Assembly: GCA_023614405.1 (NCBI GenBank)
Contig: CM042691.1
Location: 178,532,927 to 178,596,926, forward strand
Reading direction: 5' to 3'
DNA length: 64,000 nucleotides
Source of the DNA: Avena insularis
Lineage: Eukaryota > Streptophyta > Magnoliopsida > Poales > Poaceae
Below the pieces are notes generated by a model. It saw only the letters and a list, made by a program, of their open reading frames with translations, had not been told where the DNA came from and made no database searches. Shown piece after piece: positions 1 through 11,930 of the stretch; within the stretch, counting starts at the first letter, position 1; the number at the start of each line of letters is the position of its first letter. The position numbers and the translations under genes are program-made.

Positions 1-1
1 T

Positions 2-502
2 CGCGACAACTTGAAAATTGCTCAAAATCGATAGAAAGCCTACTATGATGGAAATCACCGTGATATGGTGTACAAAGTGGGTGATCTTGCTTATCTCCAT
101 GTGACCCCGATGATAGGCACACACCGCTTTGGTATCAAAGGGAAGCTTGCCCCATGATACATCGGTCCCTTCAATGTTCTCTTAAGATCAGGTCCTCTTG
201 CTTATGTCTTGGAGTTGCCTGAGAATCTCAAAAATGTTCATCCCACCTTCCATGTCTCTCAGTTGAGGCAATGCTTCAAGGAGCCCGGTAGAGTCGTGGA
301 TCATTCCTCTATTGTGCTCAAGGAAGACCTTTCTTACCATGAGCATCCTATTCGCATTCTTGATGAGGCTGAACGAAATACAAGAAACAAAACCATCAAG
401 TTCTTCAAAGCTCAATGGTCACATCACTCCGATAAAGAAGCAACTTGGGAGCGCGAAGATCTCTTGAGATCCGAGTACCCCGCTCTATTCTCCTCTTCTT
501 AG
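2..502 (+). pseudogene. pol: Integrase C-terminus with chromodomain (chromovirus pol), degenerate
   Basis: This is the end of a Ty3/gypsy polyprotein; in the family this part binds DNA and the chromodomain directs insertion to chromatin. In the frame beginning at base 2 I read the usual integrase tail: a V-G-D-x-A-Y-L-H block, F-G-I-K-G-K-L-A-P, then G-P-F (the GPY/F motif), L-E-L-P, V-H-P-x-F-H-V-S-Q-L-R. The last ~45 residues read as a chromodomain with the W-x-x-H-x-x-x-E-A-T-W-E pattern, ending Y-P-A-L-F before the stop at 500-502. There are premature stops at 32-34 (TAG) and 155-157 (TGA), so the copy is dead. A 97-residue open stretch survives from 209. The Tekay/Del-like clade is inferred from the terminal wording. 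Confidence 0.85.
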
Positions 503-523
503 AATATCGGGACGTGATTCCTT

Positions 524-538
524 CAAGGAGGGGCGTTT
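524..538 (+). other. Polypurine tract of element A
   Basis: AAGGAGGGGCG plus TTT lies directly before the LTR start TGTGACATCCC. In LTR elements this tract primes plus-strand DNA synthesis. It fixes the 3' LTR start at 539. Confidence 0.75.
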
Positions 539-3500
539 TGTGACATCCCAAGGTTCCAATCCCCAACCTTTGTCATGATTTGTGCATTTCTTATCTTCAT
601 CATGCATGCATCATATTTGTTTGTTGGCATTTGATTTGGTTCTTGATATATTTTTATTTGGTTTTTACTAAATTGCTATAATGCCTAATTGAAGTTGAGG
701 GCATCTCTCTTTATTTCCTTCCTACCACTAACCTCTTAACAATCTCAACATCCTCACCTCTTATTGCACCTATAATATGTGGGCTTCTATTTAAATCTTA
801 TTGGCTTTATACTCTAGTCTACCTATTATGTCCATGATCCATATCATTCTTTTAATTGCATTTTGTTTGTTGTCTTTGTTGTTGATCTATCCTTTTTGGT
901 CACCTTATTTGCTTCAATGTATCTTTCCATGTATATGTATACCCATATACACATATTAACTCTCTTTTTATCCTCTTTTTCAATTCTAGCCTTTTATTCT
1001 TCCTAAAAACTCCTCCTATTTAAATCCTAGTCTAAATCTGTTCTAAAATTCCTAATCTATCTACTCTAAAACCTAACCAGCTAGCAGCAATATCACCTAA
1101 TCCTAATCCTACCCAGCTAGCACAACAGCACGCACACAATGCGCACGCCAGCAGCCAACTACCCATCGCCTTTTTTTCCCTGGCCATCTACTTCCCACCC
1201 AAAGCAGCAGCCTCTCCAATCTCACCGACGCCATGGTCATATCGCGAGTGACCCCTTCTCCATCTACCTCGCCCTGGCAAACACAAGGAGAAGGGCAGCG
1301 CTAGCTGGAGCCCGACCGTCGTTCACGTGCTCGCCGTGGTCACCGCTGCCCGTCGCCGCAGCCTCGCCGTCCCTTCTCGGCCACCATCACCGATCCTTGG
1401 TCTTTTTCCCTGCCTCTCTCTGCCGCTCGTCGCCGCGTCGCGCTCGCTGACATACAGCAGCAGCCAGCATCACGTACACCTCTGTCAGGCTAGTTCTCCT
1501 CAATTTTTGCCGGCATCTCCTTTGCTCCTTGGTGAAAACTTCCTGAACGAAACTTGTTCTCCTACATCCCAGCTTTCCAACGCAACAAACGGTGCTCGTT
1601 TTGGATCTCTACAGGCGAATCAATCTTCATTCGAAAATAAGGGGAAAATCTGTTTTTACGAAGTATTGACTGAATCCTCTTTGTTCGTCCCTTCTTTCCG
1701 ATGCATACGTTGCTCCTTTCGAAAATCTTTCTCCTGCAAAGTTGTATATCTTTGCGAGATCTAAAACTTTTGTTTTTGCGACATCTTCAAATTCCTCGCA
1801 GATTCGTCGCCATCTTCATCTAAATTCAGATCGATTCGCTGTCAAATTTTCAGATCCGAATTTCAGAAAACGAGCAGCCCGTGATACTTTTCTAAATAAA
1901 CTCCTGAGCAAAAAAGAATCTTCAACCATGGTCCCTACTCCAGGTGCTGAGTCGGGCCGGCCCAACTTGGCTTTCTCGCACGTGGGCGGCGTTACAGCGC
2001 GCCGCCAACCCAGTTCTCCAAGGCGGTCTGTTTTTTTTGTCTATTTCTTTTAATCCAATTAATGCAAATTCATTCAAATCTAAATAACTTTCAAACATTT
2101 TCAAATTTGCAAATATTTTCAACATGAAAAGTAAATGATTTTCTGAGATGAATAAAATGGCTTAAGTGGAATTTTGCGAAAACAACCCCAACTATTACAA
2201 CATTGACATTTTTTGCCCTTTTGGCCTTAAAATGCAATTTAATAACTTTTAATCCGTAATTCCAAATTTCACAAATAATATGTCTAAACCGATAAGCTCG
2301 ACGACACGAAACCAACCGTGGTACCCATTTGTTCTTTCGCATCATGCATCATTGAACCTTAATAAAATTTGCACCCGAACACCTAAGTAATTTGTGGCTG
2401 ATTTACCTTATTGCTATACTTTTGCCCTCGGACACTTAAACTTGAATCATTAAAAATATCGCATCATATACTGCCATGATACATTATTGATTGCATCGCA
2501 TCGTTCATGTGTTGATTGCATTATTTCCTTTCTGTGTATGGCATTTCGTTCTTATTGGTAGAAGGCGAGCCCGACAAGTACCAGCAGGAGTTTGAGCAGT
2601 GCGAGTACCCTCTCGAGTTTGTACCAACCCCTTCCTTTGAGCAGCCAGGCGAGCACCTCACCCCCTTCTACCTATTTTGCATTTATAGTCTTTACTTCCT
2701 TCTGTTAAACTATTGCTATCCTTAATGTCGATGCTTTAGTACCATACCTTTATTTTACCTGCTCTACTATATTTCCTTGGTTATCCTACTGCCTTGTTTG
2801 TTTAGCTAGTTTTGACCTTGCAAGTCGTAGGCTTGCTTAGCTTTGCTCTCATACAGGTGGAACTTGATTTCTGGATAATGTTGTTATAAATATTAATTTG
2901 ATGTTGTTGGTAAATGGCTTCACCTAATGATAAGGCCCTAGCAGCGACCACCTTTGGGGACTGCTTGAGTCGACCTAGGGCCCGTTCGTTCTACGATACC
3001 AGTTCTGAGTTAATCGCGCTCACCAAACGTGGGGGCCTCTCGGATCCCCCCCCCCCCCCTCAACTACCGGTGCTATTCGTATATCCAGGGGGTTACAAAA
3101 TTGGTTTTCCATTTGGTGCATACGCATAATATGTCCTCAGACATGGGTTAAGTTTTGATATGATTTTGGTGGATTGCCATGGCTTGCATTGCATAAATTG
3201 GGATACCGTGTCGAAGGTGGGATGGAGCTCTACAAGTTATCTTCCGATCATCGACCGACCGTAGACTCAAACGCTGTGCCACCTGGAGAATCAGTTGTAT
3301 CTCTTGTGTGGGTCAAACTCAGTAGGCGATGCCCCTAGATGTGCGTGTAGTTATGGGACAGTTCTTGTTGTGAGACTTGGACGCCACGCCTATTTGTGTT
3401 TTAGTGCTTGAAGGGTTGAACATGTGTTTGGGTACAGTTGTGCATCCCTGCAGGGTAAATCTTTTCGAGAAGCCGTGTGTCCACGGTTATGGACGCCTCA

Positions 3501-4366
3501 GGAGTACAGTGTCATGATCATAGACAACGCCACTAATACCTTGCTCTAATAAAATGACTAGTAATTAGTCTTATCAATTAAACAACTGCTTAACTAAAAT
3601 TGCAACTTGTGTGTTCTGTGGGACTACTTCCTCGGCTGGTTTTCGAGGGGGAAAGCCTCAGAAGGGTTATGCCTGGAGTTATCTTAATGTTACCGTTTAG
3701 CGCCCTCTTATCCCGCTCTAATAGACGATGTTGTAGCGTGTCTCTATAAGTTAGTGAGTTGCAAGCATTGTCGCCGCTAAGTACACCATATACCCCTTGT
3801 AGGCGAGGACCGATGAACTCTAGTATCGTTGTGTACTGGCCTCAGTACTGACGCTCTTGTTTTCTTTATGTTCTTTTGCTTTGGGTTCATTCCCGCCGAC
3901 AGGTACGTGTGATCAGGTGGATGAGTCTGGTTCTTACTATGTCGATTACGCTGATGATGACTACTACGAGCAGTAGCTGGGATCCTACCAGGAAATCCTG
4001 AGACGTGTGGGCATGGGGCTCACTTGCTTATTTCCTGGCATCTTATGCTTATTTGGATTTTATCCGCACTCGGATGATATATCACGTTTCCGCTTGATGT
4101 ATGATGTATTGTTGGGACCTCTGTCCTTTGTGTGCTACCTATCTATAAACAAATATTTTTGGATCTTGTTACCTATATTTTCTATCTTTTACATGGCTTG
4201 CTCTGATTTGTGCGTGTATGTCGTCGGCGTACATACTCACTTGTGTACGCTGAGGCACGATTACCGGGCCGGCGGGAGCTCACTCTAGAAGCTATAACCT
4301 TGTAGTGGGGTTAAATCGACTAGAGGTTTAGGCGCGCCGGATGGCTGGGCTCTAGACATGGTCACA
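539..4366 (+). repeat. 3' LTR of element A (about 3.8 kb)
   Basis: This long LTR contains no believable gene; it fills the whole interval after the pol tail. Ends are TGTGAC and GTCACA. Composition changes along it: an AT-rich start, a GC-rich leader-like block at about 1130-1500, AT-rich sequence with a 15-C run at 3045-3059, and a block at 3440-3492 (CCCTGCAGGG followed by AGCCGTGTG and CCACGGTTATGG) that recurs in other LTRs of the window. TATA-like CTATTTAAAT occurs near 786 and 1017, and I cannot tell which, if either, is used. Open frames of 70-150 residues here look like chance readings of GC-rich LTR sequence. Confidence 0.75.
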
Positions 4367-6859
4367 GGTAATGCTAACGATGGGACATGATCCTAGTTGT
4401 CATAACCTTCCTGTGGTTCGTCCTCCTGATAGTCCTCTTCATAGTCTGGCCATGGGAATAGCCAGGGACAAATCCATGAGTACTCTTTAAGTATTCGCAA
4501 ACTGATACTAGCAAGTGAAGTGGTTTTGAGTAGGAAGTACTAGGCTCTAGGTTATTTTGCAAAAAGCCAGATTTACCTTAATTGAGATCAGAAGCAAAGA
4601 AAGCTAGCTGGAAGTTTTATAACACCTAAGTGGGAACTTGAATTTCATATCACAACCCTGTTATGGTCAAGTCAAAGTCATGAATCATTTCATAAGTCAT
4701 TTTGAAAACATCTCGATTTAGCAAGTATGGCTAATCGCTCCATAATCCATGACGTGGCTATTCAAATAGTTTGACACTCTGCAGAGGTGGTACACTTTCA
4801 CCACAACATTCGATACATCCGTCAGCAACAATCCTGAATTCACCATACTCAGTATGCAGATAATCAATCCTAACCTTTCAATTACATGCCCTAGTATAGG
4901 CACCTCTCCTGTGAGTTTGGCCTCCCAACCATGACCAACTGTCATCTTGAGAACTGCACAGGTGGACAATCTTCATAAGGTAGCATCAGCTCAAACCTTT
5001 GCCGCAAGGGAACCCACACTAAGTTATATAAATTTCTAGTCAAGCCCTACCCAAATTTCGGATATTGTGGTTGTACAGTAAAATTGGAATGTTATCGCAT
5101 CCAGACAACCATCAATTTTATAAAGGGCTAAGGCTCATGCCTTAACATTTTCATCATCAAAATCATCTGGTGTTCAAGAACACATGTCAAAACATTTTAG
5201 TAGAATGACTCATCATTCTAAGGTTTTCATAACCATTTTCACCAAGTATTCCCATCTAAAGTGATTAAGTTTTATGCTTAGCACTAGCTTCTACAAGTCG
5301 GGGTAAACACTAATGAGGGATGGTGAACAAGTGTATCTTATCTAAGTTCAATCTCATGCCTCAGGATGACATAAAGATTATCTAACTTTGGACAAGTTTT
5401 ATTCTCTTTATGCTACCTTTAAATATATTTCTAAAATCTAAAAGTCACCAAGTAAACTCCAATAGAAAGTTTTTATAAGGAAATAAAATAACTAAGCTTG
5501 CAAATAAAACTAGGATTGGGTATCAAGTGATGTAAGCTTGCAAGTAAAAATGCATGGTTTAGCTTAGCTTGCTAAGATATTAGGATAAGCTTGCAAGGAT
5601 TAGCTTGGTAAGTTGCAAGTGTTAGCTTGCCTCGAGTAGAGCAGTGGTTGAAGTTCTCCTCGGCTTCTTCCTCCTAGTATTCTCCTTCCTCCTCGTATTC
5701 TTGGTCGGTACTAGCGTCTATAAATAAATACGAGGTACACAATCACCAAACAATACTTAACTACTTTTATTTATCACACCAAGGTTTTCACTAGATGATC
5801 TAGCATCATCACAAACATTACAATCCTCAAAGCACTTGTCTTATTTATTTTATTTTTGAAAAGTAATTTCTACTCATTGAAAAACTACATAAGATTTAAT
5901 ATTCTCCAACTAAAACATGGGATCATGTTGACACATGTCATCACCACATATTTCAGTACATGGGAATATGATTTAAAGTGGTGTCACAATTTAACAAGGC
6001 TTATCCTTTTTTTAATTAAATAAAGTGACTATAAATGCCTATGGGGCATTATTTTATTACTTGTCCTTTGTTTCTACAAGTAAACCTAGATATTTTTAAA
6101 TATTCAGAAGGGTAAAGTTAAATGTGATTTTTGAGAGTTGGAATCAACTCAAAAGCTTTTGTGGTTAAATTTTGAAAAATGTTTGAATGCAGAAAAGATT
6201 TTGCCTTGTTATTTTTACTATAGGTGATCTACAATTCCAAATGACTTGAGTCAAACGGGCTTGGATTAAGAATTTTAGTACCTTTCTAGCAAAATTAGTT
6301 TCATGCAATTTGGTTTAGTGAATCGACCTGGGTTGATTTTTGAATCTTGGTACGGAACTAGGTTTGAAACTAAAAGAATAAACCTAAATTCAAACTACTG
6401 GGTCAAGAAGGAATGTAAATGGGCCGGCTCACGGCGCAGAGCGCGCGGGGGTGAGTTTAAGTGGTTGTCCCCACTAGTCAGCGAGACAGGGGGTGCGAAG
6501 CGATACAGGGAAATCTAAACCGCACGATCAACTTCTAATCGAATGGTTGTGACTTATCGTCTTCATCGGACAACTCCGGTGAGACAGAACCCTAGTGCGG
6601 CCAGTAGGGGTCTACGGGGGCTCACCGAGGCTCAGGATAGGGCGATGGGGGCCAATGACAAAGTCGACAACGGCGAACCTCTTGGTACCGGCGGCTTCTC
6701 CTAGGGCGGCTCCAATCGTTGGCTCCTTTCTTCCTCCTCAACGGCAGACTCCAGCAAAATTCCGGCGACCTGCTGCTCGCCTTGCTACGGGAATGAGTGG
6801 GGGTGGTTCTGAGAGAGAGGGTACTATGTTGGTGTGAAGAAATCGAGCGGGGATGGCCT

Positions 6860-6869
6860 CTATTTATAG
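6860..6869 (-). promoter_or_regulatory. TATA box of LTR C, unit 1
   Basis: Minus-strand CTATAAATAG stands just upstream of a GC-rich leader-like tract at lower coordinates, the usual arrangement for an LTR core promoter. Function is inferred from position and sequence only. Confidence 0.55.
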
Positions 6870-8403
6870 TGCCAAGAGGGGACCGAAGGGCGCGGGTGGA
6901 CCTCGTCGTGGTCGTCAGCACAGTGGGCTAATGACATGGGCGACGGTAGGGGGTGGTGCTGTGCTCCCTGGCGAAGCTCAAAGGTGTGGTATCGAGGCGT
7001 GGGAAGGTTCGAGATGGTCGGAACGCTGCGGTGCTCTGGGCGGGTCCAACAGGCATTTTAATGGTGCACCGCGGCTATGGGTCACGCGGCAGCTAACGGG
7101 GTTGTCTGGCGGTCTCCTGGGACGGTGGTGATCACGCTTGTAAGCGGCGAGGGCGGCGCGCGGTCCGTAGGCTCGTGTCGAGTGCAACGCTCTGGCGCTC
7201 TCTCGGCATGGCACAGAGGCGTAGGGCACGGTGGTTCTAGAGTGGTCCAGTGGCTGGCAGGTCGTTGGTGTTGGACAGTGGGTGGCGGTGGACGGTGGTT
7301 AATGTCCCAGACAAGGTGGCTAGGCTTGGTGCTGCTCCTAGCTTGTTGTCGACCAAGGGGTGGCAAGGTGAGGCTCGACATTCTCACCATTGATGGCAAT
7401 GGCAAGCTCACAGTGAGCTAAAGCTAGTTAATTTAGTTTGATCATCTACTGAGAGTGTAGTGTGAGCTAGAGAGGGAACAAGGTTAGCCAAATCACTACT
7501 CACTATAGTGTTTGTTGTTTGTTTGTTTTGTGTTTGTAAGGTGTTTAACCTTTTTATTTTAATTAAATAAAGTGACTAGAATTGCCTATGGGGCATTCTT
7601 TTATTGCTTGTCCATTATTTCTGCAAGTAAACCTAGATATTTTTATATATTCAGAAAGGTCTAGTTAAATATGATTTTTTGAGAGTTGGAATCAACTCAA
7701 AAGCTTTTGTGGTTGAATTTTGAAAAATGGCAGAAAAGCTTCTACCTTGTTATTTTTACTATAGATGATCTACAATTCCAAATGAATTGAATCAAACGGG
7801 CTTGGATTAAAAATTCGAGTACCTTTCTAACAAAATTGGTTTCATGCATTTTGGTTTAGTGAATCGACCTGGGTTGATTTTTGAATCTAGGTACATAACT
7901 GAGTTTGAAACTAAAAGAATAAACCTAAATTCAAACTACCGGGTCATGCGGGAATGTAAATGGGCCAGCCCACGGTGCACAGGGCGCGCGGGTGAGTTTA
8001 AGTGGGTATCCCCACCAGTCAGTGAGACAGGGGGTGCAAAGCGGTACGGGGTGATGTGGACCCCACGATCAACATCTAATCTAACGGCTATGACTTATCG
8101 TCTCCGTCGGGCAACGCCGGCGATACATAACCCTAGCATGGCTAGTGGAGGTCTACGGGGGTTCACCGTGGCTCAGGCAAGGGCCGGTGATAGGGGCGAA
8201 CGACGAAGTCGACAACAACGAACCTCCTGGTACCGGCGGCTTCTCCTGAGCGGCTCCAATCGCTGGCTCCTTTCTTCCTCCTCCATGGCAGACTCTAGCT
8301 AAATTCTGGCGACCTGCTGCTCGCCTTGCTCCGGGGATGAGTGGGGGTGGTTCTGAGAGAGAGGGGAGGGTGTTGGTGTGAAGAAATCGAACGAGGGTGG
8401 CCT

Positions 8404-8413
8404 CTATTTATAG
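8404..8413 (-). promoter_or_regulatory. TATA box of LTR C, unit 2
   Basis: Second copy of the minus-strand CTATAAATAG, 1544 bases from the first, in the same sequence context. In the direction of transcription this is the upstream one of the pair. Confidence 0.55.
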
Positions 8414-9669
8414 TGTAGCGAGGAGACTGAAGGGTGCGGGTGGAGCTCGTCGTGGTCATCGGCACAATGGGCTAATGGCATGGGCGATGGTAGGGGGCGG
8501 TGCTGTGCTCCCTGGCGAAGCTCAACGGTGTGGTATCGAGGCGTGGGGCGGTGCGATTTGGTCGGAACACTTCGGTGCTCTAGGCAGGTCTGACAGGCAT
8601 TTTAATGGCGCACCGCAGCTACGGGTCGCGCGGCGGCGAACGGGGTTGTCTAGCGGTCTCCTGGGATGGTAGTGATCACGCTTGCACGCGGCAAGGGCGT
8701 GTGATGCGGCGCTGGTGCGGCAGTCTTGGCCTGCACGCCTCGGCATGGCACAGAGGCATAGGGCGCAGCGTTTCTAGAGTGGTCCAGTGGCTGGTAGGGC
8801 GTTGGAGTTGGGCACAGGGTGGCGGTGGACGGTGGTCAATGCCTCCGACAAGGTGGCTAGGCTGGGTGCTGCTCCTAGATTGTTGTCGACCAAGGGGTGG
8901 CAAGGTGAGGCTCTGCATGGTCACCATTGATGGAAATGGCAAGTGGTGCTAGAGCTTGATAACTAAGGTAGATGATCTACTAATAGCCTGTTGTGAGCCA
9001 AAGAGGGAACAAGGTTGGCCAAATCACTGCTCACTATAGTGTTTGTTGTTTGTTTGTTTGTTTGGTGTTTGCAAGGTGTTTGATGAAATGGCCGAAAGAG
9101 ATTTGAATTTGAATTTTTGGTTCAAACTTGGTGGGTGCACTAGTTACATACTAGGTAGTCTCTTCTTAGTTGGAAAGGTCAAGGTGCACTGGTTTGGTTT
9201 GTTTTTGAAAATGGGTGATCTTCACATATGTTAAAGATTCAATTTTGAATTGTCATTTGAATCAAGTTGCCAAATGTTTCTGTAAGTTTGAAAGGTGGTC
9301 TTCGGTTCACTTTTACTTGTTATAGCAAGGGGTGAAAAGTAATGGATTTGTTTCTGTTTGAAATCTTGGACTAGAAACACTCAAAGTGTCCTAGTGAGCA
9401 AGATTGGAAAAAATGACCATTTGCTTGTTTTGTTTGTTTTTTATTTTCTCTTGATTTGTTTCTGTTTGGAAAAGTTTTAGATGATTTTGTTTTCATCTAT
9501 AAACCATTCCTTGCTATTTACAACAATCAAACAAGTCCATTCATGCATTCATACATTCATCACATACACACATGCATTCATATGATGTTGATTAACAAAA
9601 GTATTTGTTAACCTTAATTTTGAGTGTTGGAATTTGATAATCATTGTTCAATATTTTTGGGATGTTACA

Positions 9670-11361
9670 GGTGTACTGCTACAGTCACCAACAGGGGGAA
9701 AGTTGCACTACGTTCTGCAGACCCACTTCGAGGATACAAACAACATGGCAGAATATGAAGCACTCATTCACGGACTTCGCATAGCCAAGGGTATTGGCAT
9801 CAAGCGCATAGTTTGCTGTGGAGATTCCGACTTGGTTGCCCAGAAGGTGGCTGACACCTGGAACGCGAGGAACCCTATGATGGCAGGATATCGAGACGAA
9901 GTGGACAAGATAGCCAAGAGCTTCTTGGGCTACAAAGTCAAGTATGTCCCAAGGGAGGAAAATGAGGCGGCTGATATGCTGTCAAAACTTGGATCAGGGC
10001 GCAAACAAATTCCGCCTGGCGTTTTTCTGGAGCATCTACGGACACCATGCGTGAAGGGAGCAGACCCCTTGAACTCGGATAGAGTCAACTCTTTTGTTCA
10101 CACAGTGACAAAGGTCCCTCTGGATTGGACAAAACCGTTCATGGAGTATCTCGTACACGGAAGTTTTCCCATCGACGAGGTCGAAAGTCGGCAAATAGTA
10201 CGTCGAGCAAAGGGCTATACCATAATCAATGGACAAATCTATAAAAGAAGCACCACTGGTGTATACCTGAAATGTGGTTCCCAGCAAGAAGGTATTGAAA
10301 TCTTTCGTGAGATCCATCTCGGAGATTGCGGGAATCATGCCGCTCCTCGATCGTTGGTCTCCAAAGCCTTCCGGCAAGGATTCTCCTGGCTGATCGCAAA
10401 GGAGGACACCAACAAGCTGGCTAAGACATGCATGGGATGCCAGTATTATGCCTTACGGCCACATGTTCTAGCTGAAGAATTGTGAACAATACCAATAACT
10501 TAGCCGTTTGCAGTCTGGGGGCTAGACATGGTTTTTCCATTACATACGGCACCATGTGAGTTTACGCATCTGCTAATAGCAGTTGATAAATTCACCAAAT
10601 GGATAGAAGCTAAACCCATTAGAAATCTTGATTGGGCAACTGCCCTTAGGTTTGTTCGGGATCTAGTGGTGAGATTTAGTCTCCTACATAGCATCATCAC
10701 CGACAATGGCAGCAACTTATCACTCGGAGAAGTGGAAGCTTATTGTTGGGAGAAGGGCATCCAACTTGACCTAGCATCTATGGCGCATCCACAATCCAAT
10801 GATCAGGTTGAGCAAGCCAATGGATTAATTTTGCAGGAAATCAAGCCACGTTTTGAGGCACCGCTACATAGAGCAGCTGGATCCTAGGCAGAGGAATTAC
10901 CATCTGTTTTATGGAGTTTACGAACTACACCCAAAAGATCTACCGGCTACACCCCTTATTTCATGGTATATGGAGCAGAAGCCATCCTGCTTTCCGACAT
11001 CCTTCATGATTCACCAAGAGTTGTCGCCTATGACGAAGATGACGCTGAAGAATCCAGGCGCCTAGATGTGGACTTTCTTGAGGAAGAGCGCGTATTGGCA
11101 TGCCAAATATCCGCCATCTACCAGCAGAAGCTACACAGCTACCATAGTCGCCGCGTTCGGCATCACTCGTTTAAAGAGGGGGATCTGGTGCTCCGACTTA
11201 AGCAGAAGAAGTTACACAAATTATCCCCGCCATGGGAACGACCGTTCATCATAAGCAAGGCACTACTCAATGGGTCTTACTACCTCGTTGACAATCATGA
11301 ACTTGAGGATAGACCCAGCGATGATCATAAGCGTAAGCGACGTGACCCGGATGATGACTAA
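9670..11361 (+). pseudogene. pol: Tat pol: RNase H and integrase, broken
   Basis: RNase H and integrase of a gypsy polyprotein; these degrade the RNA template and insert the cDNA. The first open block (stop at about 10483) carries the Tat-type RNase H (T-N-N-M-A-E-Y-E-A-L-I-H-G, then C-G-D-S-D-L-V) and the integrase zinc finger: H and H in the E-I-H-L-G-D-C-G-N-H stretch, then C-M-G-C. After a stop, the catalytic core continues from about 10515 with W-G-L-D-M (first Asp), T-D-N-G-S-N (second Asp) and Q-V-E-Q-A-N (Glu), so the DDE residues survive. A frame change near 10880 leads to the tail, ending in a stop at 11359-11361. The copy starts mid-domain because of the C junction. Confidence 0.85.
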
Positions 11362-11930
11362 CCGAATCTTGATCGGCCATGGAACATACCACAGCTACGT
11401 CATGTCTACACTTAGCATATTTTTTATCTACTATCTAACTCTTATATGATCAATGAAATAAAGCTCTTTGGTTCACTCATATTCTTGAATCTTTTACCTC
11501 CTTTAGTGTTCATTTTTGGATCGTATAAAACCTTTATGCGCAAGTTTTGCATTTGCACTTGTAAAAATTCCGCTTATGGGTGTTAGCTTAAGTTTTCTGG
11601 TCTACACGTTCTTTGTTGTTTTTATGTGGATTCTGGAGTAGTGACTTTTGGCACTCGAAGTCGGAAATTTTGTGCTTAGGTTTTTGACGGTGCCATTGGG
11701 CATCATTGCCTGAGCGCATGGTTCCGTCTACGAGTCTTCCGACTCACGAAAAGTCAAGCATAAAAACCAAAGTAATGGATAAGCCAGCAATTGCTTAAAA
11801 AATATTTACATGCTGAAACTAGTACTTAAGTAGCAGGAAGCATACAACTATTGTTTTCCGCCTTAAGATTAACATAGTAGTTTTTTCTGAATACATACAT
11901 CTAGAGGAGACAAATATTACAAAGTGTTTT
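11362..11930 (+). other. Post-pol untranslated region of element B
   Basis: Non-coding AT-rich spacer between the pol stop and the 3' end of the antisense gene. A plus-strand AATAAA-type signal (aatgaaataaagc) lies near 11452. I see no ORF or repeat worth naming. Confidence 0.5.

Larger units (their letters stand above)
1..4366 (+). mobile_element. Element A: 3' end of a Ty3/gypsy chromovirus (pol tail plus full 3' LTR)
   Basis: The order is integrase C-terminus with chromodomain, a short untranslated stretch, a polypurine tract and a long LTR, which is the 3' end of a chromovirus. The LTR runs from TGTGACATCCC to a terminus ending GGTCACA; these short inverted ends are as expected for an LTR. 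The next five bases (ggtaa, 4367-4371) are the predicted target duplication. The sequence that follows is the interior of an unrelated minus-strand LTR (C), so A most likely inserted into C. The 5' part of A lies left of the window. Confidence 0.8.
6003..9082 (-). repeat. Tandem duplication of ~1.55 kb inside LTR C
   Basis: Unit 1 spans about 6003-7548 and unit 2 about 7549-9082. Landmarks recur at a constant offset of about 1541-1547: AATTAAATAAAGTGACT (6014 and 7561), the phrase around 6303 and 7844, CTATTTATAG (6860 and 8404), and CACTATAGTGTTTGTTG (near 7501 and 9034). The units differ by scattered substitutions and small indels, so the duplication is not recent. Edges are approximate. 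The duplicated part includes the presumed core promoter and the GC-rich transcribed leader. Confidence 0.9.
4367..9669 (-). mobile_element. Element C: long Ty3/gypsy-type LTR, minus strand, cut at its 3' end by A
   Basis: The right edge reads GGGATGTTACA, the complement of an LTR start TGTAACATCCC. No polypurine tract adjoins it, so this is a 5' LTR or a solo LTR, not a 3' LTR. The flank at 9670 begins inside the RNase H coding sequence of element B, so C appears inserted in B with expected TSD ggtgt; the matching copy would lie left of the window. Layout resembles the minus LTRs of element E (CTCTGCAGAG block at 4777-4786, 'agccaggg' block near 4460). The interior holds a large tandem duplication. 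I see no coding sequence, so this interval is non-genic. Confidence 0.72.

Noticed and set aside
1139..1764. ORFs of 103 and 145 residues in LTR A
   Set aside because: Low-complexity serine/proline/arginine content in overlapping frames within an LTR; no domain.
3045..3059. Run of 15 C in LTR A
   Set aside because: Could be real or a sequencing-length artefact; no structural or functional context.
6595..8952. Repeated ORF pairs on both strands in LTR C
   Set aside because: They recur with the tandem duplication and exist in several frames, as expected from GC-rich sequence with few stops. No conserved protein feature was seen.
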